From Anaerococcus nagyae (GTDB taxonomy: Bacteria; Bacillota; Clostridia; Tissierellales; Peptoniphilaceae): a stretch of DNA of 64,000 nucleotides. A program made the translations under genes and the position numbers. The notes under the pieces were generated by a model. The model was not told where the DNA came from and did not search any database. It saw only the letters and a program-made list of their open reading frames with translations. The first letter of the stretch is position 1. Each line of letters begins with the position of its first letter. Below, piece after piece: positions 9,887 through 18,901 of this stretch. The stretch covers positions 1 through 64,000 of the forward strand of contig NZ_JAGGLS010000005.1 in assembly GCF_017874535.1 (NCBI RefSeq), given 5' to 3'.

Positions 9887-10377
9887 TAAAGTTTGCCTTT
9901 CAATTGTTCGTTTTCTGCCTTTAAACTTGCAGCTTCTTGTTGGAGTCTCTTAGCTTCATTTCTAAGCTTTTCTATAAGTTTATCACTTTCTTCATTTGAT
10001 TTAATTTGTTTTTCTAAATCATTTTTTTTATTTTCTAAAGATTCATTTTGTTGACTTAGTTGATTTACTCTTTCAATTAATTGATCATTATGATCAATTG
10101 CTTTTTTGTAATTTTCGACTAAAGAAGGGAATTTTTCAACCGCTTCAGCTGAATCTTCTTTTAATCTTTTATATTTATTTCCTACATTAAAGAGATCATT
10201 TGCTATATTAAGGCTTGTTAATACTAGCTCTTTATCATAGCTTAAATTATCAGCCTTTGCTTCATTTATTTTTTTGCCAACATATGATGCTATTTCCCTA
10301 ATATGTTCTTCACTTTCATCAGTTATAAGGGTGTAGCTTATACCATTAATTTCAACCTGAACTTTTTTCTCAGTCAC
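9886..10377 (-). CDS. zapA: Cell division protein ZapA
   Basis: A 163-residue cytosolic protein that bundles FtsZ protofilaments at the division site. The N-terminal globular half (VQVEINGISYTLITDESEEH) matches ZapA. Residues 85-163 form a continuous coiled coil rich in Glu, Lys and Gln, longer than in the smallest ZapA proteins. It starts eight bases after pheT and its stop overlaps the U32 start, so it is co-transcribed with pheST. Confidence 0.85.
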   Translation of the reverse strand: MTEKKVQVEINGISYTLITDESEEHIREIASYVGKKINEAKADNLSYDKELVLTSLNIANDLFNVGNKYKRLKEDSAEAVEKFPSLVENYKKAIDHNDQLIERVNQLSQQNESLENKKNDLEKQIKSNEESDKLIEKLRNEAKRLQQEAASLKAENEQLKGKL

Positions 10378-10385
10378 TATTACTC

Positions 10386-12773
10386 CTAACTACGTAATAC
10401 AATATTTGCATCGTTTAAGTCATTAATGATTTTTTCTTCTATATCTTTTATATCTTCTTCTTTTAAAGTTTTATCATTAGTTCTATATTCTACTTTGTAA
10501 GATATAGATTTTTTATCTTCTTCTATTTGATCACCTGTATAAATATCAAATAATTCAATAGTTTTTACTAATCCTTTACCATTATTAATAATTGTATCTT
10601 CTATAAATTTAGATTCAATATCTTTATCTGTTACAAAAGAATAATCTCGTGTTATTGCTGGATATTTGGGAATTTCCGTATATTTCCTATTTTTTATTCT
10701 TTTATCTTTTATTTTTGATAAATCTACTTCTAAAATTAAACATCCTTTGCTAATATCATATTCATTGCGAACTTGATAGGAAATTTCTCCTATAGTACCT
10801 ATACTTATATCATCGTAGTATATATCTGCACATCTACCCGCATGAAATATTGGATTAGTTTCATTTGTCTTATAGTTAAAGTTTTTAAATCCAACTTTTT
10901 TCATTACTTCATTAAAAATATCTTTTAAATCATAGAAGTTATATGAACCATAAAGTCCTATAGTCAAGGTGTCATTTTCATTTGGTAGATCTTTTCTTGC
11001 TTTTTTAAAAGTTTTACCAAGTTCAAATAGTTTTAGGTCTTTTGCACCACGATTTATATTTTTTGCAATTACATCTAACATATTTGAGATTTGAGTAGTT
11101 CTCATTATAGAAAAGTCTTCCCCAAGAGCATTTACTAGACTTATATAATTTCTAAGTTCGGATTTTTCATCAAGCCCCATCCTATCAAACACTCTAGGTG
11201 AAATAAATGAATAGGTAGCTATTTCCGAGAACTTCTGTCCAGCTAATTCTTTTTTAAGCTCATCTCTTAAAAGTCTAGATTCACTTCTGATCCCTCTTTG
11301 TAAAGTTGATCTTAAAGGCTTAGATTCAATATTTCCCATACCATAAAGTCTAACAACTTCTTCAATAAGGTCTGCTTCTAAATCAATATCCATTCTAAAG
11401 AACGGTACTTTTACAGCAAGAGTATCACTACCTTTCTCTTCTACTCCAAATTCTAGAAGTTCTAAATTTCGAATAGCTTCTTCTCTACTAAAGTCTACTC
11501 CTGTTAAAGCATTTAACCTTGATATTCTAAGATCTATAATTTTATCTTTAGGACTCTTTTCTCCTTCATCGATTATACCATCTATTATTTCACCTATTTC
11601 TAAATCCGAAATAAGTTTCATAGCACGTTTTGACGCTATATCAGCCATTTCAACTGGAAGTCCCTTTTCAAATCTTGTTGAAGCCTCACTTCTAAGACCC
11701 AATTTTTTAGATGTTTCTCTAACGCTAGCCCTATCGAAATTAGCTACTTCTAGTAGGATATTTTTCGTTTCACTTGTAACTTCAGTATCAAAACCACCCA
11801 TAACTCCTGCAAGACTTATAGGCCTGTTACCATCTGAAATAACTAGCATTGAAGGATCTAATTTTCTTTCTTTACCGTCTATAGTTGTGAGAACTTCACC
11901 TTCTTTTGCATCTCTTGCTATGATTTTTTTATCTTTTAGCTTATCTAAATCATAAGCATGGAGTGGTTGACCAGTTTCAAGCATTACAAAGTTAGTAATA
12001 TCAACTATATTATTTATTGGACGCATTCCAGCTAAGATTAAATAATTTTGTAGCCATTGAGGGGATTTGCCAACTTTAATATTTTTTGCGACTCTAGCTG
12101 TAAATCTATTGCATTTATCACTTTCTATTGTAACAGTATCTACGTAATCAAAAATATTTTCATCAACTGTTGGATATTCTAAGTCTGGCAATATTATTTT
12201 TTCACCAAAGCTTGCAGCTGTCTCTCTTGCCATTCCTATAATTGATAGGCAGTCAGCTCTATTTGGAGTAATTTCATATTCTATTACAGGAGTGTTCGAA
12301 TTTAAAACTTCACTTACTGGTGTACCTGGTTTTACTTCTTCTGGTAGAATTATAACTCCATCTTTAAATTCTTTTGGTATAACATTATCAGAATAGCCGA
12401 GCTCTGCATATGAAGTTAGCATACCTTCCGAATTGATTCCAAAAAATTCATGATCTTCTATGTAATCTCCATTATCTAGCTTAGTTCCACTTTTAATTAC
12501 AAATAGATAATCCCCTTCTTTTGTATTTGGAGCAGCTGTTATTATTGTACTATGTCTATCTTCTCCTATATCAATTGTCAAAACTTTTAATCTATCTGCA
12601 TCTGGATGTTTTTCTTGCTTTAATACATGACCTACTACTACAGATTTTAGATCACTTGTGATTGTATTTACTTCTTCTACATGTGATCCTGTCTCTGATA
12701 GTCTATCAGTTATTGTTTTTAAATCTTTATCAATATTTATATAATCTTTTTGCCAAATTAAAGGTACTAACAT
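10386..12773 (-). CDS. pheT: Phenylalanyl-tRNA synthetase beta subunit
   Basis: The 795-residue beta subunit of the alpha2-beta2 enzyme. Domains in order: N-terminal EMAP-like tRNA-binding fold (residues 40-150, VVVGHVLKQEKHPDADRLKV), B3/B4 editing domain (about 210-380, with MRPINNIVDITNFVMLETGQ and LAGVMGGF), B5 (about 405-475), the catalytic-like core, and a C-terminal FDX-ACB anticodon-binding domain (about 700-795). It lies eight bases downstream of pheS and is under the same T-box. Confidence 0.94.
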   Translation of the reverse strand: MLVPLIWQKDYINIDKDLKTITDRLSETGSHVEEVNTITSDLKSVVVGHVLKQEKHPDADRLKVLTIDIGEDRHSTIITAAPNTKEGDYLFVIKSGTKLDNGDYIEDHEFFGINSEGMLTSYAELGYSDNVIPKEFKDGVIILPEEVKPGTPVSEVLNSNTPVIEYEITPNRADCLSIIGMARETAASFGEKIILPDLEYPTVDENIFDYVDTVTIESDKCNRFTARVAKNIKVGKSPQWLQNYLILAGMRPINNIVDITNFVMLETGQPLHAYDLDKLKDKKIIARDAKEGEVLTTIDGKERKLDPSMLVISDGNRPISLAGVMGGFDTEVTSETKNILLEVANFDRASVRETSKKLGLRSEASTRFEKGLPVEMADIASKRAMKLISDLEIGEIIDGIIDEGEKSPKDKIIDLRISRLNALTGVDFSREEAIRNLELLEFGVEEKGSDTLAVKVPFFRMDIDLEADLIEEVVRLYGMGNIESKPLRSTLQRGIRSESRLLRDELKKELAGQKFSEIATYSFISPRVFDRMGLDEKSELRNYISLVNALGEDFSIMRTTQISNMLDVIAKNINRGAKDLKLFELGKTFKKARKDLPNENDTLTIGLYGSYNFYDLKDIFNEVMKKVGFKNFNYKTNETNPIFHAGRCADIYYDDISIGTIGEISYQVRNEYDISKGCLILEVDLSKIKDKRIKNRKYTEIPKYPAITRDYSFVTDKDIESKFIEDTIINNGKGLVKTIELFDIYTGDQIEEDKKSISYKVEYRTNDKTLKEEDIKDIEEKIINDLNDANIVLRS

Positions 12774-12781
12774 CTTATCTC

Positions 12782-13804
12782 CTAAAATTGTTCCAAGAAT
12801 CTTTTGTCATTATCATATAGTAATCTAATATCATCTAAGCCATATTTAACCATAGCTATCCTATCAACTCCAAGTCCAAAAGCAAATCCTGTGTATTTCT
12901 CGCTATCTATACCACATGCCTCAAGAACTTTTGGATGAACCATGCCTCCGCCTAAAAGTTCCATTGACCAACCAGTATTTCCACATGCTGGACACCCTTC
13001 TCCTCTACAAACTGGACAAGTTGCATCTACTTCTAAAGATGGCTCAGTAAATGGAAAATGATGTGGTCTATATCTTAATTTTATGTCATCTCCAAACATT
13101 TCTTTTATAAATGTTTCAAGTGTTGCCTTTAAATTTGCCATAGAAACACCCTCATCTACTACTAAACACTCTAATTGATGAAACATTGGTGAATGAGTAG
13201 CATCTACTTCATCATTTCTAAAAACTCTACCTGCTGAAACCATCTTTATAGGAAGTTTACCTTTATTCATAACTCTTATTTGCATAGATGATGTATGTGG
13301 TCTTAGTAGTATATCATCAGTTATATAGAAAGTATCAGATGTAGATCGTGCTGGATGATCAGCTGGGGAATTTAAATCATCGAAAACATTTTTAACAGTA
13401 TCTATTTCTGGCCCTTCTACAACATCAAATCCCATATTTTGGAAGATTGACTCGAGTTCTTCTAATGTTTGGTTAATTAGCGCTAAATGTCCACTTTCAT
13501 TTTTATCAAAATGAGCTGTTACATCTATCTTTTCTTTCTTAATTTTTGCATCTAGTATTTCTTTATTTACAGCATCAATCTTTTTAGACAGAGATTTTTC
13601 TATCTTTTTACTAGTTTCATTTATTAGCTTGCCTGCCATTGGTTTTTCTTCATTTGGCAAATTTGAAATATTTTTCTTAAGATCAGTTATCTTACCTTTT
13701 TTACCAAGATAAGTAACTCTAACTTTTTCTAAATCATCAAGATTTAAAGCAGAATCTATTTCATGTTCTGCTTTGGCCAAAATATCCTTTAAATTTTTTT
13801 CCAT
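12782..13804 (-). CDS. pheS: Phenylalanyl-tRNA synthetase alpha subunit
   Basis: The 340-residue catalytic alpha subunit, a class II synthetase. An N-terminal coiled coil (residues 1-85) is followed by the catalytic core with motif 2 (SAGRVFRNDEVDATHSPMFH) and motif 3 (GFAFGLGVDRIAMVKYG). FDDLNSPADHPARS is a further PheS signature. A Cys-rich loop (CPVCRGEGCPACGNTGW) is normal for Firmicutes PheS. It is preceded by AGGAGAAATAA and by the T-box leader. Confidence 0.95.
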   Translation of the reverse strand: MEKNLKDILAKAEHEIDSALNLDDLEKVRVTYLGKKGKITDLKKNISNLPNEEKPMAGKLINETSKKIEKSLSKKIDAVNKEILDAKIKKEKIDVTAHFDKNESGHLALINQTLEELESIFQNMGFDVVEGPEIDTVKNVFDDLNSPADHPARSTSDTFYITDDILLRPHTSSMQIRVMNKGKLPIKMVSAGRVFRNDEVDATHSPMFHQLECLVVDEGVSMANLKATLETFIKEMFGDDIKLRYRPHHFPFTEPSLEVDATCPVCRGEGCPACGNTGWSMELLGGGMVHPKVLEACGIDSEKYTGFAFGLGVDRIAMVKYGLDDIRLLYDNDKRFLEQF

Positions 13805-13825
13805 TTATTTCTCCTAAATTTGTAT

Positions 13826-14035
13826 AAAAAAATTCCGTCCTATAAAAGGACAGAATCTTAATAAATCTGCGGTACCACCTTAATTGGTTATATAAACCCA
13901 CCTCTAAAGCTTTAACGCAGCTTTTACGTATCAACTACTTATTTCATATCAAACTTCATCGGTGAATATCAAGCTTATAATGAAAGGCTCTCATCATCCC
14001 CTTCTTGCTGGTAAGTAAAGCTATTTTGCCGAATC
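13826..14035 (-). promoter_or_regulatory. T-box leader controlling pheST
   Basis: Read on the minus strand, the conserved T-box sequence AAGGTGGTACCGCAG (13868-13882 region) pairs with the NCCA end of uncharged tRNA. It is followed by a terminator hairpin (TCTGTCC...GGACGGA) and a run of seven T. Upstream there is a Stem I-like region with GATGAGAGCC. A UUC triplet followed by A (13964-13966) is the candidate phenylalanine specifier, in agreement with the pheS gene downstream. The gap between the methyltransferase stop and pheS is filled by this element; no separate promoter was identified in it. Confidence 0.88.
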
Positions 14036-14036
14036 A

Positions 14037-14756
14037 TTAGCCAAGTTTATTCATTAAAATGCTAGCTGCTATAGCAGCATTTAGTGATTCTATTTTGCCT
14101 TGCATAGGAATTTTTACAAAAATATCTGTAAGATTTCTTATATCTTCACTAAGACCATTTGCCTCATTGCCTATAGCAAGAATTAGATTATCATCTATCT
14201 TACACTTGTTTATATCATACCCGCTCATATCAGCGGCTACAATTTTATATGTATTTTTTAACTTATGGAGCTCATCTATATTACATTCTTTTATATTTAA
14301 TCTAAAAATTGAGCCCATTGAGGCTCTTAGTGTTTTTTCATTATATATATCAACAGTACCAGGTGTAATTATTATATCGCTAAATCCAAATGCTTCAGCA
14401 CTCCTTACAATAGTTCCCATATTACCAGGATCATTTAAATGATCTAATAGTAAAACTTTAGAATTTGTAATCTTATCTGAGGATTTCTTTTTTACAACAG
14501 CTCCAAAACCATCCGGATTTTTAAAGGAACTTAATTTATTAAATAGGTTTTCTGATAATACTAATTTTTGATAGTTAGTCCTATAAGAAGCATTATTTTC
14601 TGATAAAAAAATAAAATCAATATCAGCAGAAGAGATAGCCTCTTCTACTAATTTTCTTGATTCCACTATAAAGGAGCTTTCAGCATCCCTGTATTTTTTA
14701 TTTTTTAATTTTGATATATACTTATAATTTTTATTAGAAGTAGATTCTATTACCAT
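14037..14756 (-). CDS. TrmH/SpoU-family RNA 2'-O-methyltransferase
   Basis: A 239-residue SPOUT methyltransferase that would methylate ribose in rRNA or tRNA using S-adenosylmethionine. The three knotted-fold motifs are visible: LDHLNDPGNMGTIVRSAEAF, ILAIGNEANGLS and KIPMQGKIESLNAAIAASIL. An N-terminal substrate-binding domain (KNKKYRDAESSFIVESRKLV) places it with RlmB/YsgA-type enzymes. Its start overlaps the rplT stop by one base, suggesting co-transcription with the ribosomal genes. The exact RNA target is unknown. Confidence 0.85.
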   Translation of the reverse strand: MVIESTSNKNYKYISKLKNKKYRDAESSFIVESRKLVEEAISSADIDFIFLSENNASYRTNYQKLVLSENLFNKLSSFKNPDGFGAVVKKKSSDKITNSKVLLLDHLNDPGNMGTIVRSAEAFGFSDIIITPGTVDIYNEKTLRASMGSIFRLNIKECNIDELHKLKNTYKIVAADMSGYDINKCKIDDNLILAIGNEANGLSEDIRNLTDIFVKIPMQGKIESLNAAIAASILMNKLG

Positions 14757-15109
14757 TAGGCATTTTGATTAGCAAGTTCTACTAGTTTGCTAAATTCAGC
14801 TGGATTTTCTACAGCAATTTCAGCAAGCATTTTTCTGTTAATATCAATGTTTGCTTTTTTAAGATTACCCATCAATTGTGAATAAGTTGTACCATTTTGT
14901 CTTGCTGCAGCGTTGATTCTTGCAATCCATAATTTTCTAAAATCTCTTTTTCTGTGTTTACGTCCTATATAAGCATAGTTTAATGATTTCATCACAGCTT
15001 GATTAGCTGTTCTATATAAAACGCTCTTTGAACCGTAGTATCCCTTAGCTTGTTTTAATACTTTTTTATGCTTTTTCTTTGCGTTTGTAGCTCTTTTTAC
15101 TCTTGCCAT
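14756..15109 (-). CDS. rplT: 50S ribosomal protein L20
   Basis: The 117-residue L20, which binds 23S rRNA and is needed early in 50S assembly. The sequence [20 protein letters not shown] and the core [19 protein letters not shown] are diagnostic. It is the third gene of infC-rpmI-rplT. In other bacteria L20 represses this operon, and here a structured leader precedes infC. Confidence 0.97.
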   Translation of the reverse strand: MARVKRATNAKKKHKKVLKQAKGYYGSKSVLYRTANQAVMKSLNYAYIGRKHRKRDFRKLWIARINAAARQNGTTYSQLMGNLKKANIDINRKMLAEIAVENPAEFSKLVELANQNA

Positions 15110-15127
15110 TTCTCTTACCCTCCTAGA

Positions 15128-15325
15128 TTACATTCCTAATAATTGTTTTACATTTCTTTCATCAGCTTTAGAAACTACAGTACCTTTTCTAAGCTTTCTT
15201 TTTCTAGCTGGTGATTTTTTAGCTGTCAAGTGTCCTTTATAAGCTTTTCTTCTAGTTACTTTTCCACTGCCTGTAACTTTAAATCTTTTAGCAGCAGATC
15301 TTCTTGTTTTATTTTTATTAGCCAT
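15128..15325 (-). CDS. rpmI: 50S ribosomal protein L35
   Basis: A 65-residue, very basic L35 ([20 protein letters not shown]), full length for the family. It starts directly after the infC stop, and rplT follows after 18 bases. Confidence 0.97.
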   Translation of the reverse strand: MANKNKTRRSAAKRFKVTGSGKVTRRKAYKGHLTAKKSPARKRKLRKGTVVSKADERNVKQLLGM

Positions 15326-15326
15326 A

Positions 15327-15845
15327 TTACTCTCCCTTTTCTGTATTTGGTTCTAGGAACATCACTAAGGATCTACCTTCCATCTTAGGTTTTTTATCAA
15401 CTATAGCAGAATCTCCTAGCATATCTTTGAATTTATCCATTAATTCATAGCCTGGTTCTTTACGACCTAGCTCACGTCCTCTAAATCTTATAGAAACTTT
15501 TACTTTATCCCCGTTATTTAAGAATTTAATAGCTTGATTTGCCTTAGTTTGCAAATCATTATCTTCGATATTCAAAGAAAATCTTGTTTCTTTAAGTTGA
15601 GCATTTTTTTGCTTTTTCTTATTTTCTTTTTCTTTCTTTTCTTGATCGTATTTGAACTTACCGTAATCCATTATCCTAGTAACAGGTGGTTTTGCATGTG
15701 GACTCATTAGAACTAAGTCTAGTCTTTTCTCATCAGCACGATCTTGTGCATCTCTTAAAGTTGTTACACCTACTTGGTTACCATTTTCATCAATTAATCT
15801 TACCTTGTCAGCTCTAATTTCGTTGTTTATTCTTAAATCTTTTAT
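15327..15845 (-). CDS. infC: Translation initiation factor IF-3, non-AUG start
   Basis: IF-3 binds the 30S subunit and checks initiator tRNA and start codon. The first in-frame ATG (15707) would give only 126 residues starting MSPHAKPP, which removes most of the N-terminal domain. The frame is open further upstream and encodes the family's N-terminal sequence ([19 protein letters not shown] and onward). A strong GGAGG (15853-15857) stands seven bases before an ATA codon at 15845, giving about 172 residues, the normal length. No ATG, GTG or TTG is available there. E. coli infC likewise uses AUU. The start at ATA is an inference from the ribosome-site spacing. Confidence 0.88.
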   Translation of the reverse strand: MKDLRINNEIRADKVRLIDENGNQVGVTTLRDAQDRADEKRLDLVLMSPHAKPPVTRIMDYGKFKYDQEKKEKENKKKQKNAQLKETRFSLNIEDNDLQTKANQAIKFLNNGDKVKVSIRFRGRELGRKEPGYELMDKFKDMLGDSAIVDKKPKMEGRSLVMFLEPNTEKGE

Positions 15846-15871
15846 AGTTATACCTCCAATGTATAATTACA

Positions 15872-15992
15872 TAAAAAAAGCGGGCACAAAGTACCCGTTT
15901 AAATTTTTAAAATTTATCTTTAAAAATTATTAACCTACAAATATTAATCTATCAATCGGTAGGTGAGTATTGGGTACTTCTTCGTTGTCTAT
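15872..15992 (-). promoter_or_regulatory. Structured infC-rpmI-rplT leader with attenuator (L20-leader type)
   Basis: Read on the minus strand, a terminator hairpin CGGGTAC-TTT-GTGCCCG (15881-15897) is followed by TTTTTTT. An upstream AAGTACCC (15972-15979) is perfectly complementary to GGGTACTT in the terminator's 5' arm and loop (15889-15896), so the two structures are mutually exclusive. Position and genes match the L20-regulated leader of Firmicutes. The ligand is inferred. Confidence 0.75.
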
Positions 15993-15999
15993 GAACTAT

Positions 16000-16028
16000 A
16001 TATTACTACTATTCTCTCATTTTGTCAA
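16000..16028 (-). promoter_or_regulatory. sigma-A promoter of infC-rpmI-rplT
   Basis: On the minus strand TTGACA (16023-16028) and TAATAT (16000-16005) are spaced by 17 bases, just upstream of the leader. Confidence 0.8.
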
Positions 16029-16045
16029 ATAATAATTATAATTTA

Positions 16046-16900
16046 TTAGTCTAATTTAAATAAGCCAAAGCCATACAAGCCTGGTCCAGTATTAGCTCCT
16101 AAGGTTGGGGAAATTTGTATTTTAAGATAATCCTTTGCATTAGCTATTATATCTGATAGTTTATTCTCTAACTTATCCATACCTTCTTCATATCCCCCAT
16201 GGCATAGAAATATATAGTAATCTTTTACATTATCTATCTCTTTTTCTGCTAGATGTCTTAGCTCTTTTAATAATTTCTTTTCTCCTCTAGCCATTTTATA
16301 AAGCTTAAAAACACCTTCTATTGGATTTACTGTTATTATAGGTTTAATTGACAAAGCATCTCCGATTTTACCAAAGCTTCTTGGAACTCTTCCACCTTCC
16401 ACAATGTATTTGAATGAATCAATTGTAAAAAACACCTTGGAGTCATTCTTTTTTTCTTCTAATTTATTTATTATTTCATTAAATGAATAGCCTTCATCAA
16501 TTAACTTTTGTGCATAAATAGCAAAAAATCCTTCTGCCATAGATAGATTAGCAGAATCAAATACGTAGCTTTCCAATCCATCTATCTTGGCCATATTCAT
16601 TAAATTATAGGTACTTGAAAATTTTGAGCTTAAGCTTATAGCAATTACTTTATTATAGCCATCAGCTTTAATTTCTTCATATTTTTTTATTGCATCTGCT
16701 GGAGATGCTGTACTCGTCTTAGGCAAACTATTATGTTTTCTAATCCAATCATAAAATTGATCCGGACTAATTTCCTCTCTATCTTTAAAATACTCGCTAT
16801 CTAAGTTTACATATAGCGGTAAAAAATATACATTTAATTTCTTGGCTAAATCCAAATCTATATCAGATGCTGAATCTATCAGAATCGCAATTTTTTCCAT
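16046..16900 (-). CDS. DegV family fatty-acid-binding protein
   Basis: A 284-residue DegV protein (FakB-like). The family binds a fatty acid and, where a FakA kinase exists, presents it for phosphorylation and use in phospholipid synthesis. Family features include the opening ILIDSASDIDLDLA, the TSTASPADA segment, SLSSKFSSTYN and the SFKYIVEGGRVPR stretch. ATG at 16900 is preferred (AGGAG five bases upstream) over the adjacent TTG. No fakA is seen nearby, and the ligand is unknown. Confidence 0.88.
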   Translation of the reverse strand: MEKIAILIDSASDIDLDLAKKLNVYFLPLYVNLDSEYFKDREEISPDQFYDWIRKHNSLPKTSTASPADAIKKYEEIKADGYNKVIAISLSSKFSSTYNLMNMAKIDGLESYVFDSANLSMAEGFFAIYAQKLIDEGYSFNEIINKLEEKKNDSKVFFTIDSFKYIVEGGRVPRSFGKIGDALSIKPIITVNPIEGVFKLYKMARGEKKLLKELRHLAEKEIDNVKDYYIFLCHGGYEEGMDKLENKLSDIIANAKDYLKIQISPTLGANTGPGLYGFGLFKLD

Positions 16901-16955
16901 CAAAGCTCCTATTAAATTAATTTTGTTAAGTCACATTATAATATTTATACCATAA

Positions 16956-17732
16956 TTAATCTTTCATATCTATTATTACTTGTTGATTTTGCTCATATAT
17001 TGCTCTTACTTCTGTTTTAGGGTAAGTGTGATTTTCTTTAAAAGTGAGAGATATTTCTTCATTTGATCCAAAATGCATAGGAAAGAATACTTGAGGCTTG
17101 ACTTCCTTGATAAAAATATCTGCCCCCTTATAATAATTTTCTTCTAATCTATAATCTACTGGAAAGAAAGCTATATCTATATTTTCTTTTTTTATCTTAT
17201 CAATCTCTTCCATGAAATCATCGTATTCTTTTTTCATAGTAACATCATCATTATCTTTCCAAGCCCAATAATTTAAATCACCAGCATGAAATATTTCTAT
17301 ATTATCTAAATATAATAATATAGAAACACCCTTATCTGTAGATCCAAATGTCTTAATTTTAAGCTTAAACCCATTGTTAAGTTTTATTTTATAGGTTTGA
17401 TTCTTATTTATAAAATGTACATTCTTAGAAGAATAAAGACTTTTTAACTGATCCATTGAAAGTTTATTATTTTTTATATAGATAATATTTTCATTCTTCT
17501 CCAAACTGCCAATATCAGAACTTAAAATATATGTTTTATCTTCCATACCAGGAACTTTTAAAATTTCCGAAGTATAATGATCGTCATGTCCATGACTTGC
17601 AACAAATATAACTTCTTTATCTTCTGGTATATTAAGTACACCTTTATAGTAATCAAATATTATAAATAGATCTTCTGTTTCTACTGTATAACAACTATGG
17701 TATATATAGGTAATAATAATTTCGTTTTTCAT
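16956..17732 (-). CDS. Metallo-beta-lactamase fold metal-dependent hydrolase
   Basis: A 258-residue cytosolic hydrolase of the MBL superfamily (UlaG/YtnP-like branch). The metal-binding motif is SHGHDDH near residue 55, with further candidate ligands in HAGDLN and the late FFPMHFG. The ATG at 17732 is chosen because GGAG lies five bases upstream; an ATG at 17765 would add 11 residues. It diverges from the YbaK-type gene. The substrate cannot be inferred. Confidence 0.8.
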   Translation of the reverse strand: MKNEIIITYIYHSCYTVETEDLFIIFDYYKGVLNIPEDKEVIFVASHGHDDHYTSEILKVPGMEDKTYILSSDIGSLEKNENIIYIKNNKLSMDQLKSLYSSKNVHFINKNQTYKIKLNNGFKLKIKTFGSTDKGVSILLYLDNIEIFHAGDLNYWAWKDNDDVTMKKEYDDFMEEIDKIKKENIDIAFFPVDYRLEENYYKGADIFIKEVKPQVFFPMHFGSNEEISLTFKENHTYPKTEVRAIYEQNQQVIIDMKD

Positions 17733-17811
17733 ATCCACTCCAATTCTCCTTTGCTTTATACCCATTAATTATTCTAATAAGTAGTATAATAATTTGATAG
17801 GAAGTGATTTT

Positions 17812-18291
17812 ATGAAAAAAGAAATAAAAACTAATGCAATGAGAGTTTTAGATAAGCTTAATATAAACTATGAACATATAGACTACGGACTTGAAGGGGA
17901 CTTTGTATCCTCAGTAGATTTATCAGAAAAAACTCATCAAGACATAGACTATATTTACAAAACACTAGCAACTATATCAAACACAAATGATATTTATATT
18001 TTTGTTATACCAGGAGCAGCTAGTATTGACTTTAAAAAAGCAGCAAGATGTGTTGGAGTCAAAAGTTTAGAAATGCTTGCTCTTAAAGAATTAAAACCAA
18101 AGGTAGGTTATGAAAGAGGTGCCACTACTTCTCTTGCTATGAAAAAAGATTTTCCAGTTATAATAGATAAAAGTGCTAACGATATGGAGTTCATAAAAGT
18201 ATCTGCAGGTAAGATTGGTCATAGTTTAAAAATAAATCCCAAAGATTTATCAAAAGCTAATGAAGCTAAGTTTTTTGATGTTATCCAATGA
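17812..18291 (+). CDS. YbaK/EbsC-family aminoacyl-tRNA deacylase
   Basis: A 159-residue protein of the family that hydrolyses mischarged Cys-tRNA(Pro) or similar aminoacyl-tRNAs. Family features: IYIFVIPGAASIDFKKAA with the conserved Lys of the active site, and GYERGATTSLAMKKDFPVII, equivalent to the GxxxGGxSPxGxKK segment of YbaK. The ATG at 17812 follows AGGAAGTG. The stop overlaps the next gene (ATGA), so the pair is an operon. Confidence 0.87.
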   Translation: MKKEIKTNAMRVLDKLNINYEHIDYGLEGDFVSSVDLSEKTHQDIDYIYKTLATISNTNDIYIFVIPGAASIDFKKAARCVGVKSLEMLALKELKPKVGYERGATTSLAMKKDFPVIIDKSANDMEFIKVSAGKIGHSLKINPKDLSKANEAKFFDVIQ

Positions 18292-18899
18292 ATGTAGCAA
18301 TAGAAAAGTCTTATGATTCAATAAAACTAATTTTTCCAAATGATATTGAATCAAAAAGGTTAAAATTATTAGTAATACTTTCACCTATTTTTATTGCATC
18401 CTTTGATAACGGCACTTATGAACTGGAATTTTTAAAAAATACAATAAAAAAATCTAAATACCCATATGGTCTATATCCTAATTTTTTTAATGATTTCAAT
18501 ATAAAAAAATACAGAGACTCATACGATAGTTATAAGGTTAAAGAGGATATATTTCTTAATTCAAATAATGAAATAGAATTTGTTGTAAATCCTATGAATG
18601 ATATTTATATAAAAGCTCTATCAAGCCTAATAGAAGCTATTATAATAGACGATAAGTCCAATGAATACTTCACTAATTATTTTGCAAAAATCAGGGATGA
18701 TATAGTAATAAATGGCAGAAGGTCTATTATAGCAAATGGTATACAAGGATTTTACTTATCTAAATATATAGTGGTTTGGATGATAAATCTGTGTGATTAT
18801 ATCAAAAAAAATAATCAAAAAATCTATAAAGATACAATTCCTATATATGAACTTAGTAACAATCTAAAATCTATTAGAACAAATATAAGTAAACAATAA
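18288..18899 (+). CDS. Hypothetical protein
   Basis: A 203-residue Lys-, Ile- and Asn-rich protein with no signal peptide and one mildly hydrophobic stretch (SKYIVVWMINLCDYI). I recognise no family. Its ATG overlaps the stop of the YbaK-type gene by four bases, so translation is coupled. Base composition and codon use are like its neighbours. Any link to tRNA proofreading is only positional. Confidence 0.6.
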   Translation: MNVAIEKSYDSIKLIFPNDIESKRLKLLVILSPIFIASFDNGTYELEFLKNTIKKSKYPYGLYPNFFNDFNIKKYRDSYDSYKVKEDIFLNSNNEIEFVVNPMNDIYIKALSSLIEAIIIDDKSNEYFTNYFAKIRDDIVINGRRSIIANGIQGFYLSKYIVVWMINLCDYIKKNNQKIYKDTIPIYELSNNLKSIRTNISKQ

Positions 18900-18901
18900 G
18901 G

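Noticed and set aside
14059-14442. 127-codon plus-strand frame opposite the SpoU methyltransferase
   Set aside because: It has no ribosome site or family match and lies antisense to a clear gene.
15327-15707. Short IF-3 starting MSPHAKPP
   Set aside because: It would lack most of the N-terminal domain, which is encoded in frame upstream behind GGAGG.
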